Notes: generated by a model not told the origin, from the sequence alone. Shown: positions 23,080 to 32,191, numbered from the stretch's first letter. The stretch is 64,000 bases of DNA from Deinococcus metalli (GCF_014201805.1 NZ_JACHFK010000001.1:682001-746000); one strand, 5' to 3'. Made by a program: numbers and translations.

Positions 23080-23991
23080 TCACACCACGTCAGCCCGGAG
23101 CCTCAGCGTGCCCGCCTGAGCAGTCAACACGTCCACGAAGCGGGTGGCCGGTGCGCTCAGGGTGCGGCGCGACAGATGGACGAGCGCAGTGCGCCGGGTC
23201 AGCGGCGGACGGCCGTCCAGCGCTCGCTGCACGAGCCGGCCGGTGTCCAGTTCGGGCTGGATCACCAGGGCCGGGTAGAAGCCCACGCCGAGGCCGTCCA
23301 GCAGCAGGTGCCGGCCCGTGTCGGTGGGCACGTCTGCGACGTCCCTAGCCTGGGCCGCCAGGGTCAGGAGTTCCGGCGGCGTGACCTGCCACCAGCGCAG
23401 GAGCAGCAACGGCTGCGCGTCCGTGAGCAGGTCGGGCACCGTGATCGTCTCGCCCGCAGCGAGCGGGTGCTGCGGATGCAGGGTCGGGCGCACCTCCTCG
23501 ACCAGGTGCAGGACCGGCGTCAGGTCCGGGTGGTGACCGTCGGCGGGGGGCCAGCAGATCACCCCGAGTTCCACCACGCCGTCCGCGAGGGCGTCTACGA
23601 TCTCCGCGTGGCGCCCCTCGCGCACCACGATCTCCACGCCGGGGTGCTGCCGGTACGCCTGCGCGACGGCCGGCGCCAGGAACGCCCCGGACAGTGACCG
23701 CAGCGCCCCGACCGCCAGCCGCCCGCGTTCGCCGGTGCTGGCGAGCCGCGCCGCGTCCAGCCCGTCCTGGAGCACGCCGAGGGCGCGGCGGACATACGGC
23801 AGGAAGCTCACGCCCCGCTGCGTCAGGGCGACCTTGCGCCCCCGCGTGAACAGCGCCCCGCCAACCTCGCGCTCAAGGCCCTGGATGCGGGCGCTCACGG
23901 TGGCCTGGGCCACGCCCTGCACCCACGCGGCGCGGCTGAACGAGCCCTCGCGGACGATGTGGTCGAAGGTGCGCAGGTCGTCCAGATCCAT
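23080..23991 (-). CDS. LysR family transcriptional regulator
   Basis: This 303-residue protein has the LysR winged-helix N terminus (residues 1-60: MDLDDLRTFDHIVREGSFSRAA, then VSARIQGLEREVGGALFTRG, QRGVSFLPYVRRAL) and a periplasmic-binding-like effector domain (~90-290). The start at 23991 follows TACCGT by 6 nt; the longer frame from 24072 would begin upstream of the transcript. It is divergent from a GNAT gene and may control it, as LysR regulators often do, but this is inference. Confidence 0.93.
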   Translation of the reverse strand: MDLDDLRTFDHIVREGSFSRAAWVQGVAQATVSARIQGLEREVGGALFTRGRKVALTQRGVSFLPYVRRALGVLQDGLDAARLASTGERGRLAVGALRSLSGAFLAPAVAQAYRQHPGVEIVVREGRHAEIVDALADGVVELGVICWPPADGHHPDLTPVLHLVEEVRPTLHPQHPLAAGETITVPDLLTDAQPLLLLRWWQVTPPELLTLAAQARDVADVPTDTGRHLLLDGLGVGFYPALVIQPELDTGRLVQRALDGRPPLTRRTALVHLSRRTLSAPATRFVDVLTAQAGTLRLRADVV

Positions 23992-23997
23992 GGGAAG

Positions 23998-24003
23998 ACG
24001 GTA
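23998..24003 (-). promoter_or_regulatory. -10 element TACCGT for the LysR gene (leaderless)
   Basis: TACCGT ends 6 nt before the ATG at 23991 on the minus strand. Confidence 0.55.
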
Positions 24004-24006
24004 GCA

Positions 24007-24048
24007 TTCCCAATCTATCGGAAACATTGATGTCAGAGGACATGGGAA
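24007..24048. promoter_or_regulatory. Candidate LysR operator region
   Basis: TTCCCA (24007-24012) and TGGGAA (24043-24048) form an inverted pair, and a third TGGGAA overlaps the LysR start (23991-23996). Between them CAATC...CATTG (24011-24029) forms an imperfect dyad containing a T-N11-A core, the loose LysR-box pattern. This is suggestive only. Confidence 0.3.
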
Positions 24049-24053
24049 GGCTA

Positions 24054-24082
24054 TTGAACGCGGCCGGGACACGGTCTACGGT
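24054..24082 (+). promoter_or_regulatory. Full promoter for the GNAT gene: TTGAAC-N17-TACGGT
   Basis: The -35 TTGAAC (24054-24059) and -10 TACGGT (24077-24082) are 17 nt apart. The -10 ends 6 nt before the ATG at 24089, so the mRNA should be leaderless. Confidence 0.65.
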
Positions 24083-24088
24083 AACGGG

Positions 24089-24658
24089 ATGAGTAAATCC
24101 ATCACCCTTCCCGATGGTGTGACGGTGCGTCTAGCCACCCGCGCGGACGTCCCCGCCATCGTGGCGATCTACAACCACGCGGTGCTGCACACGACCGCGT
24201 CGTATGACCTGGAACCGGTCAGCGTGGACTCGCGGCTGGCGTGGTACGACCACAAGGTTGCGGACGGCTGGCCCGTGTTGGTGGCAGAGGAGGGTGGGGA
24301 GATCACGGGCTGGGCGACCTACGGGCCCTTCCGCGAGAAGCCCGGCTACCGCTTCACCGCCGAGCATTCCGTGTACGTCCGCGAGGACTGCCGGGGCCGC
24401 GGGGTGGGCCGCACGCTGCTGCGCGCGCTCATTGCGCTGGCGCGGGAGCGCGGCCTGCGGACCCTGGTGGGCGGCGTGGACGCCGACAACGCCGGCAGCC
24501 TCGCTTTCCACGAGGGGCTGGGCTTCGCGCGGGTCGCGCACTTCCGGCACGTCGGGCACAAGTTCGGCCGCTGGCTGGACCTGGTGTTCCTGCAACTCGA
24601 CCTGGAGTCGCCGGCCCCGGCCACCCCCGCCGGAACGGAGGCGCCTGCGTCCGCGTAA
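24089..24658 (+). CDS. GNAT N-acetyltransferase, phosphinothricin/methionine-sulfone type
   Basis: This 189-residue enzyme matches the Pat/MnaT branch of GNAT proteins: VRLATRADVPAIVAIYNHAVLHTTASYDLEPV, GWATYGPFREKPGYRFTAEHSVYV, the acetyl-CoA loop CRGRGVGRTLLRALI, NAGSLAFHEGLGF, and RHVGHKFGRWLDLVFLQ. Such enzymes acetylate amino-acid analogues such as methionine sulfone. It sits opposite a LysR gene. The last ~20 residues (A/P/E-rich) look disordered. Confidence 0.9.
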   Translation: MSKSITLPDGVTVRLATRADVPAIVAIYNHAVLHTTASYDLEPVSVDSRLAWYDHKVADGWPVLVAEEGGEITGWATYGPFREKPGYRFTAEHSVYVREDCRGRGVGRTLLRALIALARERGLRTLVGGVDADNAGSLAFHEGLGFARVAHFRHVGHKFGRWLDLVFLQLDLESPAPATPAGTEAPASA

Positions 24659-24703
24659 CGGTGGGATGCGGCTCCACTGTGATGGTCTCCCTGGCCGGCG
24701 CGC

Positions 24704-25648
24704 ATGATGCCCGGCCTGCACCTGAACCTGCTTCCGGACGCGGTCGCGTGGATCGTGCACCCGGCGGCCGGCTTCGCGCTGGCGCACTGGGCATCGGTGC
24801 TGTACTCGCGGCTGGGCAAGAACCCGGCCTTCCTCCTGCGCGCCGCGCTGATCCTGCTGGTGCTGTCGGTGCTGGGCGCCGGCTGGGTGCTGCACCCTGC
24901 GGCGGGCATGCTGCTCGGGTACTTCGGCAGCCGGGCCTTCCACCGCTGGCGGCAGGACGGCACGGCGCTGCTGGCCGGCCTGCTCGCGGCGGCCCTGTTC
25001 ATGGTGCAGGGTGCCACATGGCTGATCTTCCCGCTGGGCGTGATGGCCGTGGTGTGGGTCTTCACGGCCCTGTCCACGGGGGCGTGGCCCGGCCGCGAGA
25101 CCACCGGCCCCAGCGCAGAGCCGGCCGCCCTGCCGGAGCACGCGGGCGGACTGCCCATGATGCCGACCGCGCCAGGGCGGGCCGAGCCCGTCATGCCGGC
25201 CGCATATGTGCCGCCCCGGCGTCACGCCAGCGCGGCGCCGGACGGGACCGACCCGTTCACGGCCCTGCAACTCGACGACCGGCTACCCGGGGATGTCCGC
25301 GCGCAGCTCGTCGCGCTGGACCTCCGCACGGCCGAGGCCCTGAACCACCTGAAGGCGCTGGGGCAGGAGGGGAGTGAGGGAGCGTACGTGGCCCGTGCGA
25401 TCCGCGACGAGTACGCGCCGGCGTCCGTGCGGGCGTACCTGAACCTGCCGCGCACCCAGGCGGACGTGACGCCCATCGAGGGCGACAGGACCGGCCACGA
25501 CCTGCTGCGCGAGCAGCTCGACCTGCTGCTGGGCGCGGTGCAGGACATCCTGGCGGGCGCGCTGCGCTCGGGCGGCCAGGACCTGCTGACCCACCAGCGG
25601 TTCCTGCGCGAGAAGTTCGGCAAGGAAAAGAGGGAACTGGACGTCTGA
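24704..25648 (+). CDS. Hypothetical membrane protein with cytoplasmic C-terminal domain
   Basis: This 314-residue protein has an N-terminal half with about four hydrophobic segments (for example ALILLVLSVLGAGWVL, ALLAGLLAAALFMVQGATWLIFPLGV), a proline-rich linker (~130-175), and a charged helical C-terminal part (ALQLDDRLPGDVRAQLVALDLRTAEALNHL; later LREQLDLLLGAVQDIL). The C-terminal part loosely resembles XpaC-like helical domains, but I would not assign it. It is followed at 58 nt by recQ with its own -10 box. Confidence 0.7.
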   Translation: MMPGLHLNLLPDAVAWIVHPAAGFALAHWASVLYSRLGKNPAFLLRAALILLVLSVLGAGWVLHPAAGMLLGYFGSRAFHRWRQDGTALLAGLLAAALFMVQGATWLIFPLGVMAVVWVFTALSTGAWPGRETTGPSAEPAALPEHAGGLPMMPTAPGRAEPVMPAAYVPPRRHASAAPDGTDPFTALQLDDRLPGDVRAQLVALDLRTAEALNHLKALGQEGSEGAYVARAIRDEYAPASVRAYLNLPRTQADVTPIEGDRTGHDLLREQLDLLLGAVQDILAGALRSGGQDLLTHQRFLREKFGKEKRELDV

Positions 25649-25692
25649 CGGGCCGGTTACGTCCTGCACAGAATGTGCCGGGTGGAGCACGC

Positions 25693-25698
25693 TATCCT
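25693..25698 (+). promoter_or_regulatory. -10 element TATCCT for recQ (leaderless)
   Basis: TATCCT lies 8 nt before ATG 25707 and 5 nt before an in-frame GTG at 25704. The ATG is preferred. Confidence 0.55.
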
Positions 25699-25706
25699 GG
25701 CGTGTG

Positions 25707-27899
25707 ATGACGACCGCGCCCGCCGACCCGATGCCCCGCGCCCTGGCCGCCCTCAAGCGCATGTGGGGCTACGACGCGTTCCGGGGCGTGCAGGCCGACA
25801 TCGTCCGGACGCTGGTGGACGGCGGCAACGCCCTGGTGCTGATGCCGACCGGCGGCGGTAAGAGCCTGTGCTACCAGCTGCCCAGCCTGCTGCGCCCCGG
25901 CGTGGGCGTGGTGGTGTCGCCCCTGATCGCCCTGATGAAGGACCAGGTGGACACGCTGAGGCAACTGGGCGTACGGGCCGCATACCTGAACTCCAGCCTG
26001 AGCCCGCAGGACACCCGTGAAGTAGAGGGCGCCCTCGCCTCGGGGGACCTCGACCTGCTGTATGTCGCGCCGGAACGGCTGCTGCTGCCGCGTACGCTGG
26101 AGCTGCTGGAGCGCGTGCCGCTGGGCCTGTTCGCCGTCGACGAGGCGCACTGCGTATCGCAGTGGGGACACGACTTCCGGCCGGAGTACCAGGGCCTGCG
26201 CGTGCTGCCCGAGCGCTTCCCGGACATCCCGCGCGTGGCGCTGACCGCCACCGCCGACGACCGTACCCGCGCGGACATCCTGAGTGTGCTGGACCTGCAC
26301 GGCGCGCCGCAGTTCATCTCCAGCTTCGATCGCCCGAACATCCAGTACCGCGTGGCGAACAAGGAAGGCCCCAAGACCCAGCTGCTGGACTTCATCCGTG
26401 CCGAGCATCCTGGTGACGCCGGCATCGTGTACTGCCTGTCGCGCAAGTCGGTCGAGGAGACCGCGCAGTGGCTCGTCGCGCAGGGCGTGGACGCCGTGCC
26501 GTACCACGCGGGCCTGTCGCCGCGCGAGCGGTCGTCCGCCCAGGAGCGCTTCCTGAACGAGGAAGGCCTGATCGTGTGCGCGACCGTCGCGTTCGGCATG
26601 GGCATCGACAAGCCCAACGTGCGCTTCGTGGCGCACCTCGACCTGCCCAAGAGCATGGAGGGCTACTACCAGGAGACCGGCCGCGCCGGCCGCGACGGAC
26701 TGCCCAGCACCGCGTGGATGGTGTACGGCCTGGCCGACGTGGTGAACGTGAGGCGCATGCTTGCGTCCAGCGACGCGCCCGAGGAGGTCAAGCGCGTCGA
26801 GGCCGCCAAGCTGGACGCGCTGCTCACGTACTGCGAGGCCGCCACGTGCCGCCGCCAGATCCTGCTGGGCTACTTCGGTGAGGATTCCGCGCAGCCGTGC
26901 GGAAACTGCGACGTGTGCCTGAATCCCCCACGGGTGCGCGACATGACCCGCGAGGCGCAGATGGCGCTGTCGGCGGCCGTGCGCAGCGGCAACCGCTTCG
27001 GCGCGGCGCACCTGACCGACATCCTGTTGGGCCGCGCGACCGAGAAGGTCGTGTCGATGAACCACCACACGCTGCCCACCTTCGGCGTCGGCGCCGCGCA
27101 CGACGAGAAGACGTGGCGCAGCGTGCTTCGGCAGCTCGTCAGCCTGGGCTACCTCGCGGCCGGCGAGCACCACGGCCTGAGCACCACCGGCAAAGCCCGC
27201 GCGCTGCTGAAGGGGGAGACCACGCTGGCCCTGCGCGAGGACAGTCTGGTGCCGCAGGTGAGCCGCCGCGACCGGGACCGCGGCCGGATCGGCGGGGGCC
27301 GCGCGCCCGTGGAGGCCCACGACCAGCCCCTGTTCGAGGCCCTGCGCGCGTGGCGGCTCGCCAAGGCGCGCGAGCTGGCCGTGCCGCCCTACGTGATCTT
27401 CACGGACGCGTCCCTGAAAGGCATCGCGGAGCTGCGGCCCGGCAGCCACGCCACGCTCGGCACCGTCAGTGGCGTGGGGCAGCGCAAGCTCGCAGACTTC
27501 GGGGACGACGTGCTGGGCATCGTCCAGCAGCACCAGGGCACGGCCCGCGCGACGCGCCCTCCCACGCCCGCCGAACTCGGCGCCCGCTCGAATAGCGCGG
27601 TGCTGGGCCTGCTCAGACCCCGCGCCAGCGTGGCCCCTGCGCCGCTGCTGCCGGAGCACTCGCCCGAGGAACCCAGCCCCGAGGTCGCCGAGGCCCTGCG
27701 TGAGCTGCGCCGCGAACTGGCCCGCGAGACCGGCCACAGCGCCTTTGTGATCTTCCCGAACGCCGCCCTGGACGCCCTGGCGGCGCGGCAGCCGCGCACG
27801 GTGGCGGCCCTCCAGGGCCTGCCCGGTCTCGGCCCGAAGCGCATCGAGGCGTATGGCGACCGTATCGTCGAAGCGATCAACACGGCCATAGAGGGCTGA
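25707..27899 (+). CDS. recQ: ATP-dependent DNA helicase RecQ with two HRDC domains
   Basis: This 730-residue superfamily 2 3'-5' helicase works in recombination and fork repair. It has Walker A TGGGKS (48-53), a DEAH box (VDEAHCVSQWGHDF), QETGRAGRDG motif VI, and a RecQ-Ct zinc module (CEAATCRRQILLGYF...CGNCDVC). A winged helix follows, then two HRDC domains: ~535-610 (LFEALRAWRLAKARELAVPPYVIFTD) and ~655-728 (ELRRELARETGHSAFVIFPNA). The inter-HRDC linker is proline-rich. The D. radiodurans enzyme is known for three HRDC domains, so this one appears to have one fewer. Confidence 0.96.
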   Translation: MTTAPADPMPRALAALKRMWGYDAFRGVQADIVRTLVDGGNALVLMPTGGGKSLCYQLPSLLRPGVGVVVSPLIALMKDQVDTLRQLGVRAAYLNSSLSPQDTREVEGALASGDLDLLYVAPERLLLPRTLELLERVPLGLFAVDEAHCVSQWGHDFRPEYQGLRVLPERFPDIPRVALTATADDRTRADILSVLDLHGAPQFISSFDRPNIQYRVANKEGPKTQLLDFIRAEHPGDAGIVYCLSRKSVEETAQWLVAQGVDAVPYHAGLSPRERSSAQERFLNEEGLIVCATVAFGMGIDKPNVRFVAHLDLPKSMEGYYQETGRAGRDGLPSTAWMVYGLADVVNVRRMLASSDAPEEVKRVEAAKLDALLTYCEAATCRRQILLGYFGEDSAQPCGNCDVCLNPPRVRDMTREAQMALSAAVRSGNRFGAAHLTDILLGRATEKVVSMNHHTLPTFGVGAAHDEKTWRSVLRQLVSLGYLAAGEHHGLSTTGKARALLKGETTLALREDSLVPQVSRRDRDRGRIGGGRAPVEAHDQPLFEALRAWRLAKARELAVPPYVIFTDASLKGIAELRPGSHATLGTVSGVGQRKLADFGDDVLGIVQQHQGTARATRPPTPAELGARSNSAVLGLLRPRASVAPAPLLPEHSPEEPSPEVAEALRELRRELARETGHSAFVIFPNAALDALAARQPRTVAALQGLPGLGPKRIEAYGDRIVEAINTAIEG

Positions 27900-27922
27900 T
27901 CCCGGTCTGCCGATCCGCCTGA

Positions 27923-27946
27923 GGTTAAATAGGACGCCTATGAACC
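27923..27946. repeat. AT-rich interrupted dyad after recQ
   Basis: GGTT-AA-ATAGG, three bases, then CCTAT-G-AACC forms a near-perfect hairpin between convergent genes. No T-run follows, so terminator or protein site are both possible. Confidence 0.35.
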
Positions 27947-28059
27947 CCTGAAGTCACCAACAGGACGTGGAGACGGATCGTATTCGCGTCACATCAAGAC
28001 CGCGAACTGACGGGATGAGCTGCCGTCCGGTTCACCTGGAGATGTTCGACCCAGAGCAT

Positions 28060-28085
28060 GGGGTAGACGCGTCGGCGTCCACCCC
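28060..28085. terminator. Hairpin downstream of the S10 peptidase gene
   Basis: GGGGT-A-GACGC pairs with GCGTC-C-ACCCC around a 4-nt GTCG loop, just beyond the peptidase stop at 28088. It has no T-run. Confidence 0.5.
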
Positions 28086-28087
28086 CG

Positions 28088-29581
28088 TCAACGTTCCACG
28101 GCCCACGCGAGGAACGTGCGCAGGTCGTCGGCCAGCGCTGCCAGGCTGGGCTGGTGGACATACATCATGTGCCCGGCCTCGTAGTAGGCCACACGGACGT
28201 TGCCGCGCAGCGAGCCGTGCAGGGCGAGGTGGTCGAGGGTGTGGCGGGTCGCGTGGTACGGCGTGGCGAAGTCGTAGTACCCGGACGCCACGAAGACCTT
28301 CAGGTGTTGGTTCTGGTGCATCGCCTCGCGCAGCGTGTCCGACACGCGCACGTGCTTGTTCTCGAATTCCTTGTAGCTCCACGGGCGCACGCGGCCGGTG
28401 AGGATCTCGTACGGCAGGTCGGACTCGAAGCCGAGTTCCACGCGCACGTAGTGGTTCATGGCCGCCGTGTACGACCCGAGGATCGCGGTCATGCTGGGGT
28501 CGTCCGACGGTTCCGCGCCGCCCGAATCGCGGTCGAGGCCGGTGAAACGGCTGTCGAGGCGCCCGACCGTCACGCCGCGCCCCCGCAGCAGTTCCTTGCG
28601 GAAGCGGGCCAGCGTGACCCGCAGGTCGCTCCGCAGGATGAAGTCCTCGCTCAGGCCGCTCAGGCGGGCGTAGGTGCGCGCCACCTCGGCCCGGCGCGTG
28701 TCGTCCAGGCGGGCGCCCAGGTGCAGCGCTGCGGCGTACTCGCCGTCCGCGAAGGCCTCGGCTTCGGCCAGCACGGCCGCGAGCGTCCGGTCGCCATCCA
28801 GGGCGCCGTGGTACCACGCGGTCGCGGCCTGCGTGGGCAGGTGCACCACGTACGGCAGATCGTGCCCCGGCGTGAAGTCCACCGTGGAGAAATCCAGGAT
28901 GGAACTCACCAGCATGATCCCGTTCAGGAACAGGCCGTGGCGCTGCTGGAGGTACCCGCTCAGCCCGGCGGCGCGCGTGGTGCCGTAACTCTCCCCGATC
29001 AGGAACTTCGGGCTCAGCCAGCGCCCCGCGCGGCTCACCCACAGGCGGATGAAGTCGCCCACCGATTCGATGTCCCGCCCGAAGCCGTGGAAGTCGCCGG
29101 GCTTCTCGCCCTCAGTCACGCGCGAGTACCCCGTGCTCACCGGGTCAATGAACACCAGATCGGACTCGGTCAGCAGGGTGAAATCGTTGTCGGTGAGGTC
29201 ATACGGCGGGCCGGTCAGGGCGCCGGCGTCCCCCATGACCACGCGGCGCGGGCCGAGCACGCCCAGATGCAGCCACACGCTGCTGCTGCCGGGTCCGCCG
29301 TTGAAGGAGAACGTCACGGGCCGCGTCCGGGGGTCGGGCGCGCCGTCCAGCGCGTAGGCCACGAAGAACACGCGGGCGCGGGGCTTGACGCCCTCGCTCT
29401 CGCCGTCCTTGGCGTGGGCCTCGTCGTTCAGTACCATCGTCCCGGCCGTCACGGTGTACGCCAGCGTCCGCCCGTTTAGGGTGACGCTGTGGTGGGTGAC
29501 GCTCACCTCGTCACGTGGGGTGTCCTTGGGCCGGTCGGTGGAAGCGGCCGGGCTGGCCGGCGGATCGTCGCGTTCCGTCAT
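28088..29581 (-). CDS. Serine carboxypeptidase-like protein, peptidase family S10
   Basis: This 497-residue protein has the S10 alpha/beta-hydrolase features: oxyanion region FSFNGGPGSSSVWLHLG, nucleophile S198 in FLIGESYGT, acid in VASGYYDFATPYHATRHTL, and a histidine in YYEAGHMMYVHQPSL. S10 enzymes remove C-terminal residues from peptides. No signal peptide is seen with the start at 29581, so a cytoplasmic role is likely. The start is chosen because TATGCT lies 7 nt upstream; the longer frame to 29629 would start before the transcript. Confidence 0.9.
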   Translation of the reverse strand: MTERDDPPASPAASTDRPKDTPRDEVSVTHHSVTLNGRTLAYTVTAGTMVLNDEAHAKDGESEGVKPRARVFFVAYALDGAPDPRTRPVTFSFNGGPGSSSVWLHLGVLGPRRVVMGDAGALTGPPYDLTDNDFTLLTESDLVFIDPVSTGYSRVTEGEKPGDFHGFGRDIESVGDFIRLWVSRAGRWLSPKFLIGESYGTTRAAGLSGYLQQRHGLFLNGIMLVSSILDFSTVDFTPGHDLPYVVHLPTQAATAWYHGALDGDRTLAAVLAEAEAFADGEYAAALHLGARLDDTRRAEVARTYARLSGLSEDFILRSDLRVTLARFRKELLRGRGVTVGRLDSRFTGLDRDSGGAEPSDDPSMTAILGSYTAAMNHYVRVELGFESDLPYEILTGRVRPWSYKEFENKHVRVSDTLREAMHQNQHLKVFVASGYYDFATPYHATRHTLDHLALHGSLRGNVRVAYYEAGHMMYVHQPSLAALADDLRTFLAWAVER

Positions 29582-29588
29582 GCGCCCG

Positions 29589-29594
29589 AGCATA
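29589..29594 (-). promoter_or_regulatory. -10 element TATGCT for the S10 gene (leaderless)
   Basis: TATGCT on the minus strand ends 7 nt before the ATG at 29581. Confidence 0.55.
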
Positions 29595-29674
29595 GTGCTG
29601 CCTGGCGCCGTAGCGGCCCGGATGGTCACGGCAGGTCGAGACCAGTTCCCGAGGTGCGGTCCTGGAGCCCGCTC

Positions 29675-30469
29675 TCAGAGCGTGAGCGCCAGCTCCACCG
29701 CTTCGCGCAGGCCGCCGGCATCCACGTCCGCAACGGTGTAGCGCGAGGCCGCGCGGGCGGCGGCGACCGCGTTGCCCATGGCGACCGGGTGGCCCACGAC
29801 GGACATCGCGTCCACGTCGTTCTCGCCGTCGCCAACCATCATCACGCGGTCCATGTCCAGGCCGTAGCGCTGCGCGACCTTGCGCACCGCGGCGCCCTTG
29901 CCCACCCCGGCCTTGGTGACCGAGATGAACATGGTGTCCGGCATGGCGGGACTTCCTGCCGGATGCAGCGCCAGGCCCTCGTGCGGTTCGGCCATCACCT
30001 CGGCCTGCTCCCCGGTAGGCACGACCCACTGCGCCCGCACCACCGTGCCCACCAGCGACGCCGGCGTGCGCGGCTCGTACGGCAGGCCCAGCAGCGCCGC
30101 GTGGCGTTCGGCCAGCTCGCCGGGCTGGTTGAAGGCGTACTCGGTGTCGGTGTAGACCTCCAGCAGCCGCCCGGTGCGCTCGGCGTGCGCCAGCAGGGCC
30201 GGCACCGCGCCCGGCGGCATCGCTTCGGACAGGCTCTCGTGGCTGCCGACATTCACGATGCTCGCGCCGTTCTGGAAGACGTGCCAGCCGTCACCGTCCA
30301 GTCGCCGGGCGTAGGCGAGCGCGTTGCCCACCGCCGGCCGGCCGGAGCACAGCGCGATCCGCACGCCGCGCGCGCGGGCGTCTGCCATGGCGGCCCACAC
30401 ATCGTCCCGGACGGTGTTCCCCGTGCCCACCAGGGTGCCGTCCACATCCACACAGATCAGTCCAAGCAT
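29675..30469 (-). CDS. HAD-superfamily hydrolase, Cof-type
   Basis: This 264-residue phosphatase has HAD motif [11 protein letters not shown] (D8, D10), motif II region CSGRP, a large C2-type cap (~85-185), motif III lysine in [17 protein letters not shown], and motif [16 protein letters not shown]. Cof/YidA-like enzymes dephosphorylate sugar phosphates or nucleotide derivatives; the substrate is not predictable. The start follows TACACT by 7 nt. Confidence 0.92.
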   Translation of the reverse strand: MLGLICVDVDGTLVGTGNTVRDDVWAAMADARARGVRIALCSGRPAVGNALAYARRLDGDGWHVFQNGASIVNVGSHESLSEAMPPGAVPALLAHAERTGRLLEVYTDTEYAFNQPGELAERHAALLGLPYEPRTPASLVGTVVRAQWVVPTGEQAEVMAEPHEGLALHPAGSPAMPDTMFISVTKAGVGKGAAVRKVAQRYGLDMDRVMMVGDGENDVDAMSVVGHPVAMGNAVAAARAASRYTVADVDAGGLREAVELALTL

Positions 30470-30476
30470 CCGGCCC

Positions 30477-30482
30477 AGTGTA
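30477..30482 (-). promoter_or_regulatory. -10 element TACACT for the HAD gene (leaderless)
   Basis: TACACT ends 7 nt before the ATG at 30469, rejecting a longer in-frame start at 30490. Confidence 0.55.
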
Positions 30483-30529
30483 GGGGTCACCCGGCCGACC
30501 GGGCGGCCGGCAGATGGACAGCTCCCGGC

Positions 30530-31411
30530 TCAGCGCTGCCAGCGGCCCTCGCGTTCCAGCACGGCGCAGCCGCCCACGTGGATCGCCACGACCTGCGTGC
30601 CGTCCACCTCGACCTCCACCTCGACCTCTCCGGGCGACCCGACCGCGTGGCCCTGGTACACCATGCCCGCCGCGCGGCCCGAGCGCACCGGCAGCCGCCC
30701 GTGGTGCGCGAGCAGGCCCATCAGCGCGCCCCCCGCACTGCCGGTCACAGGGTCTTCGGGGATGCCCACGCGGGGCGCGAAGTCGCGGGCGGCGAAGCGG
30801 TTCACGCCCATCGGCGCGTAGGCGTACACCGACTCCACGTCCAGCTCCTCGCTGAGCTGCTCGATGGCCGGCAGGTCCGGGTCAAGGCCGTCGAGGATCA
30901 CGGCGTCCAGCAGCGGAACGAAGGCTGACCACTGCCCGCTGCTCGCGGCCGCCAGCGGCAGGCCCCGGTGCACCATGCGGTCGCTGATGCCCAGCGCGTC
31001 GGCCAGGCGGGAGCGCAGCGTGGTCGGCAGCAGCCGGGACTCGTGGCGGTGCTGACGCATCCACACCTGCACCGGCACCCCCGCGTCGCTGATCAATCTC
31101 AGCGGCACGCGGCCCGACAGCGTTTCGAGTTCCAGCGCCTCGCCCGCCCAGTACCCGGCCTGCGCGAGCATCAGGCCCAGCGCGACGGTCGCGTGCCCGC
31201 AGAACGCGACCTCGCACGTCGGCGTGAAGTAGCGCACCCGCACGCGGCCGTCGCCCATGCGGATCACGAATACTGTCTCCGGCGCGTCCAGGTAGGTCGC
31301 CAGGGCCTGCATCTCCGCGTCGGTCAGGGCGGCGGCGTCCAGCACCACGCCCGCGCGGTTGCCCTGGCCGGGCGTGGCCGTGAAGGCCCGCACCTCGCTG
31401 TACGCGATCAT
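30530..31411 (-). CDS. PhzF family isomerase-like protein
   Basis: This 293-residue protein has the PhzF/diaminopimelate-epimerase double hot-dog fold signatures: [17 protein letters not shown] at the N terminus, [36 protein letters not shown] in the middle, and [19 protein letters not shown] near the end. PhzF in phenazine synthesis isomerises a cyclohexadiene; most homologues have unknown substrates. The start follows TAGATT by 6 nt. Confidence 0.9.
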   Translation of the reverse strand: MIAYSEVRAFTATPGQGNRAGVVLDAAALTDAEMQALATYLDAPETVFVIRMGDGRVRVRYFTPTCEVAFCGHATVALGLMLAQAGYWAGEALELETLSGRVPLRLISDAGVPVQVWMRQHRHESRLLPTTLRSRLADALGISDRMVHRGLPLAAASSGQWSAFVPLLDAVILDGLDPDLPAIEQLSEELDVESVYAYAPMGVNRFAARDFAPRVGIPEDPVTGSAGGALMGLLAHHGRLPVRSGRAAGMVYQGHAVGSPGEVEVEVEVDGTQVVAIHVGGCAVLEREGRWQR

Positions 31412-31417
31412 GGCGTC

Positions 31418-31423
31418 AATCTA
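31418..31423 (-). promoter_or_regulatory. -10 element TAGATT for the PhzF gene (leaderless)
   Basis: TAGATT ends 6 nt before the ATG at 31411 on the minus strand. Confidence 0.55.
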
Positions 31424-31443
31424 ACGCCTGCGCCTAAGCGGCG

Positions 31444-31474
31444 GCGCCCCGGCCACCACAGCGGACCGGGGCGC
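31444..31474 (-). terminator. Hairpin terminator after the secreted TPR-like gene
   Basis: GCGCCCCGG (31444-31452) pairs with CCGGGGCGC (31466-31474), 9 bp with a 13-nt loop, just past the stop of the gene ending at 31487. Confidence 0.6.
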
Positions 31475-31486
31475 GGGATCAGGGCC

Positions 31487-32191
31487 TCAGCGCAGCTTGG
31501 CGAGGGTCGCCTTGGCCTGCTCCAGGTCGCGTTTTTCCCAGAACGTCACGGCGGGCATGGCGACGGCCTTGTCGAGCTGCGCGGCCGCCTCGGCCTTCTT
31601 GCCCTGGAGCAGCAGCGCGTTGGCGTACTCGATGCGGTGGATGGGCGTGTTCGGCTCCAGGCTGATGGCCTTCTCGAAGTTCGGGGCGACGTTCGAGCGG
31701 CTCGCGCCGGTCGCCTGCACGGCGATCGCGCCCTTGAGGCCGCCGGAGTCCAGGGTGGCGTTCCACAGGCCCAGCGCCACGTAGCCGCCGGCCATCTTGG
31801 GGTTGAGTTCCAGCGCCTTGTCGAGATTGGCCTTCACGTCCTTGGCGAGGCCTAGGCTCTGGAACACGCCCACGAACTGCGCGAGGCGGCCCTGCGCGCG
31901 CGCGAGTTCGAAGTACGCGTCGGCGTTGCTGCGGTCCTTGGCGATGGCGGCGCTCGCGTAGTCCTGGGCCTTCTGGAACAGCGCCTTTTTCTGGTTGTCA
32001 GGCACCAGGGACGCGCCGGCGGTGGTGGCCTCGGCGGCCAGGGTCAGGCCGGCGCTGGTGTTCAGCGCCGCGCCGGCCGACGCGGCCTCCTGCCACTTGC
32101 CCTGGTCGAGCAGGGCCTGGGCGGCCGGCTGGCTCTGGGCAGCGGCGGTGACGGACAGGGCGAGAACAGCGGACAGGGCGGTCATGCGCAT
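31487..32191 (-). CDS. Secreted tetratricopeptide-like protein
   Basis: This 234-residue protein starts with a signal peptide (MRMTALSAVLALSVTAAAQS). TPR-like helical pairs follow: ALLDQGKWQEAASAGAALN, ADAYFELARAQGRLAQFVGVF, KANLDKALELNPKMAGGYVALGLWNA, FEKAISLEPNTPIHRIEYANALLLQGKKAEAAAQLDKAV. It is probably exported and used for protein contacts. Unlike most genes here it has a leader with a strong ribosome site (GGAGGAGT, 32198-32205). It is divergent from the large P-loop/TPR gene. Confidence 0.85.
   Translation of the reverse strand: MRMTALSAVLALSVTAAAQSQPAAQALLDQGKWQEAASAGAALNTSAGLTLAAEATTAGASLVPDNQKKALFQKAQDYASAAIAKDRSNADAYFELARAQGRLAQFVGVFQSLGLAKDVKANLDKALELNPKMAGGYVALGLWNATLDSGGLKGAIAVQATGASRSNVAPNFEKAISLEPNTPIHRIEYANALLLQGKKAEAAAQLDKAVAMPAVTFWEKRDLEQAKATLAKLR

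Noticed and set aside
27967..28401. 144-codon plus-strand frame after recQ
   Set aside because: Mostly antisense to the S10 peptidase gene, with low-complexity translation and no promoter geometry.
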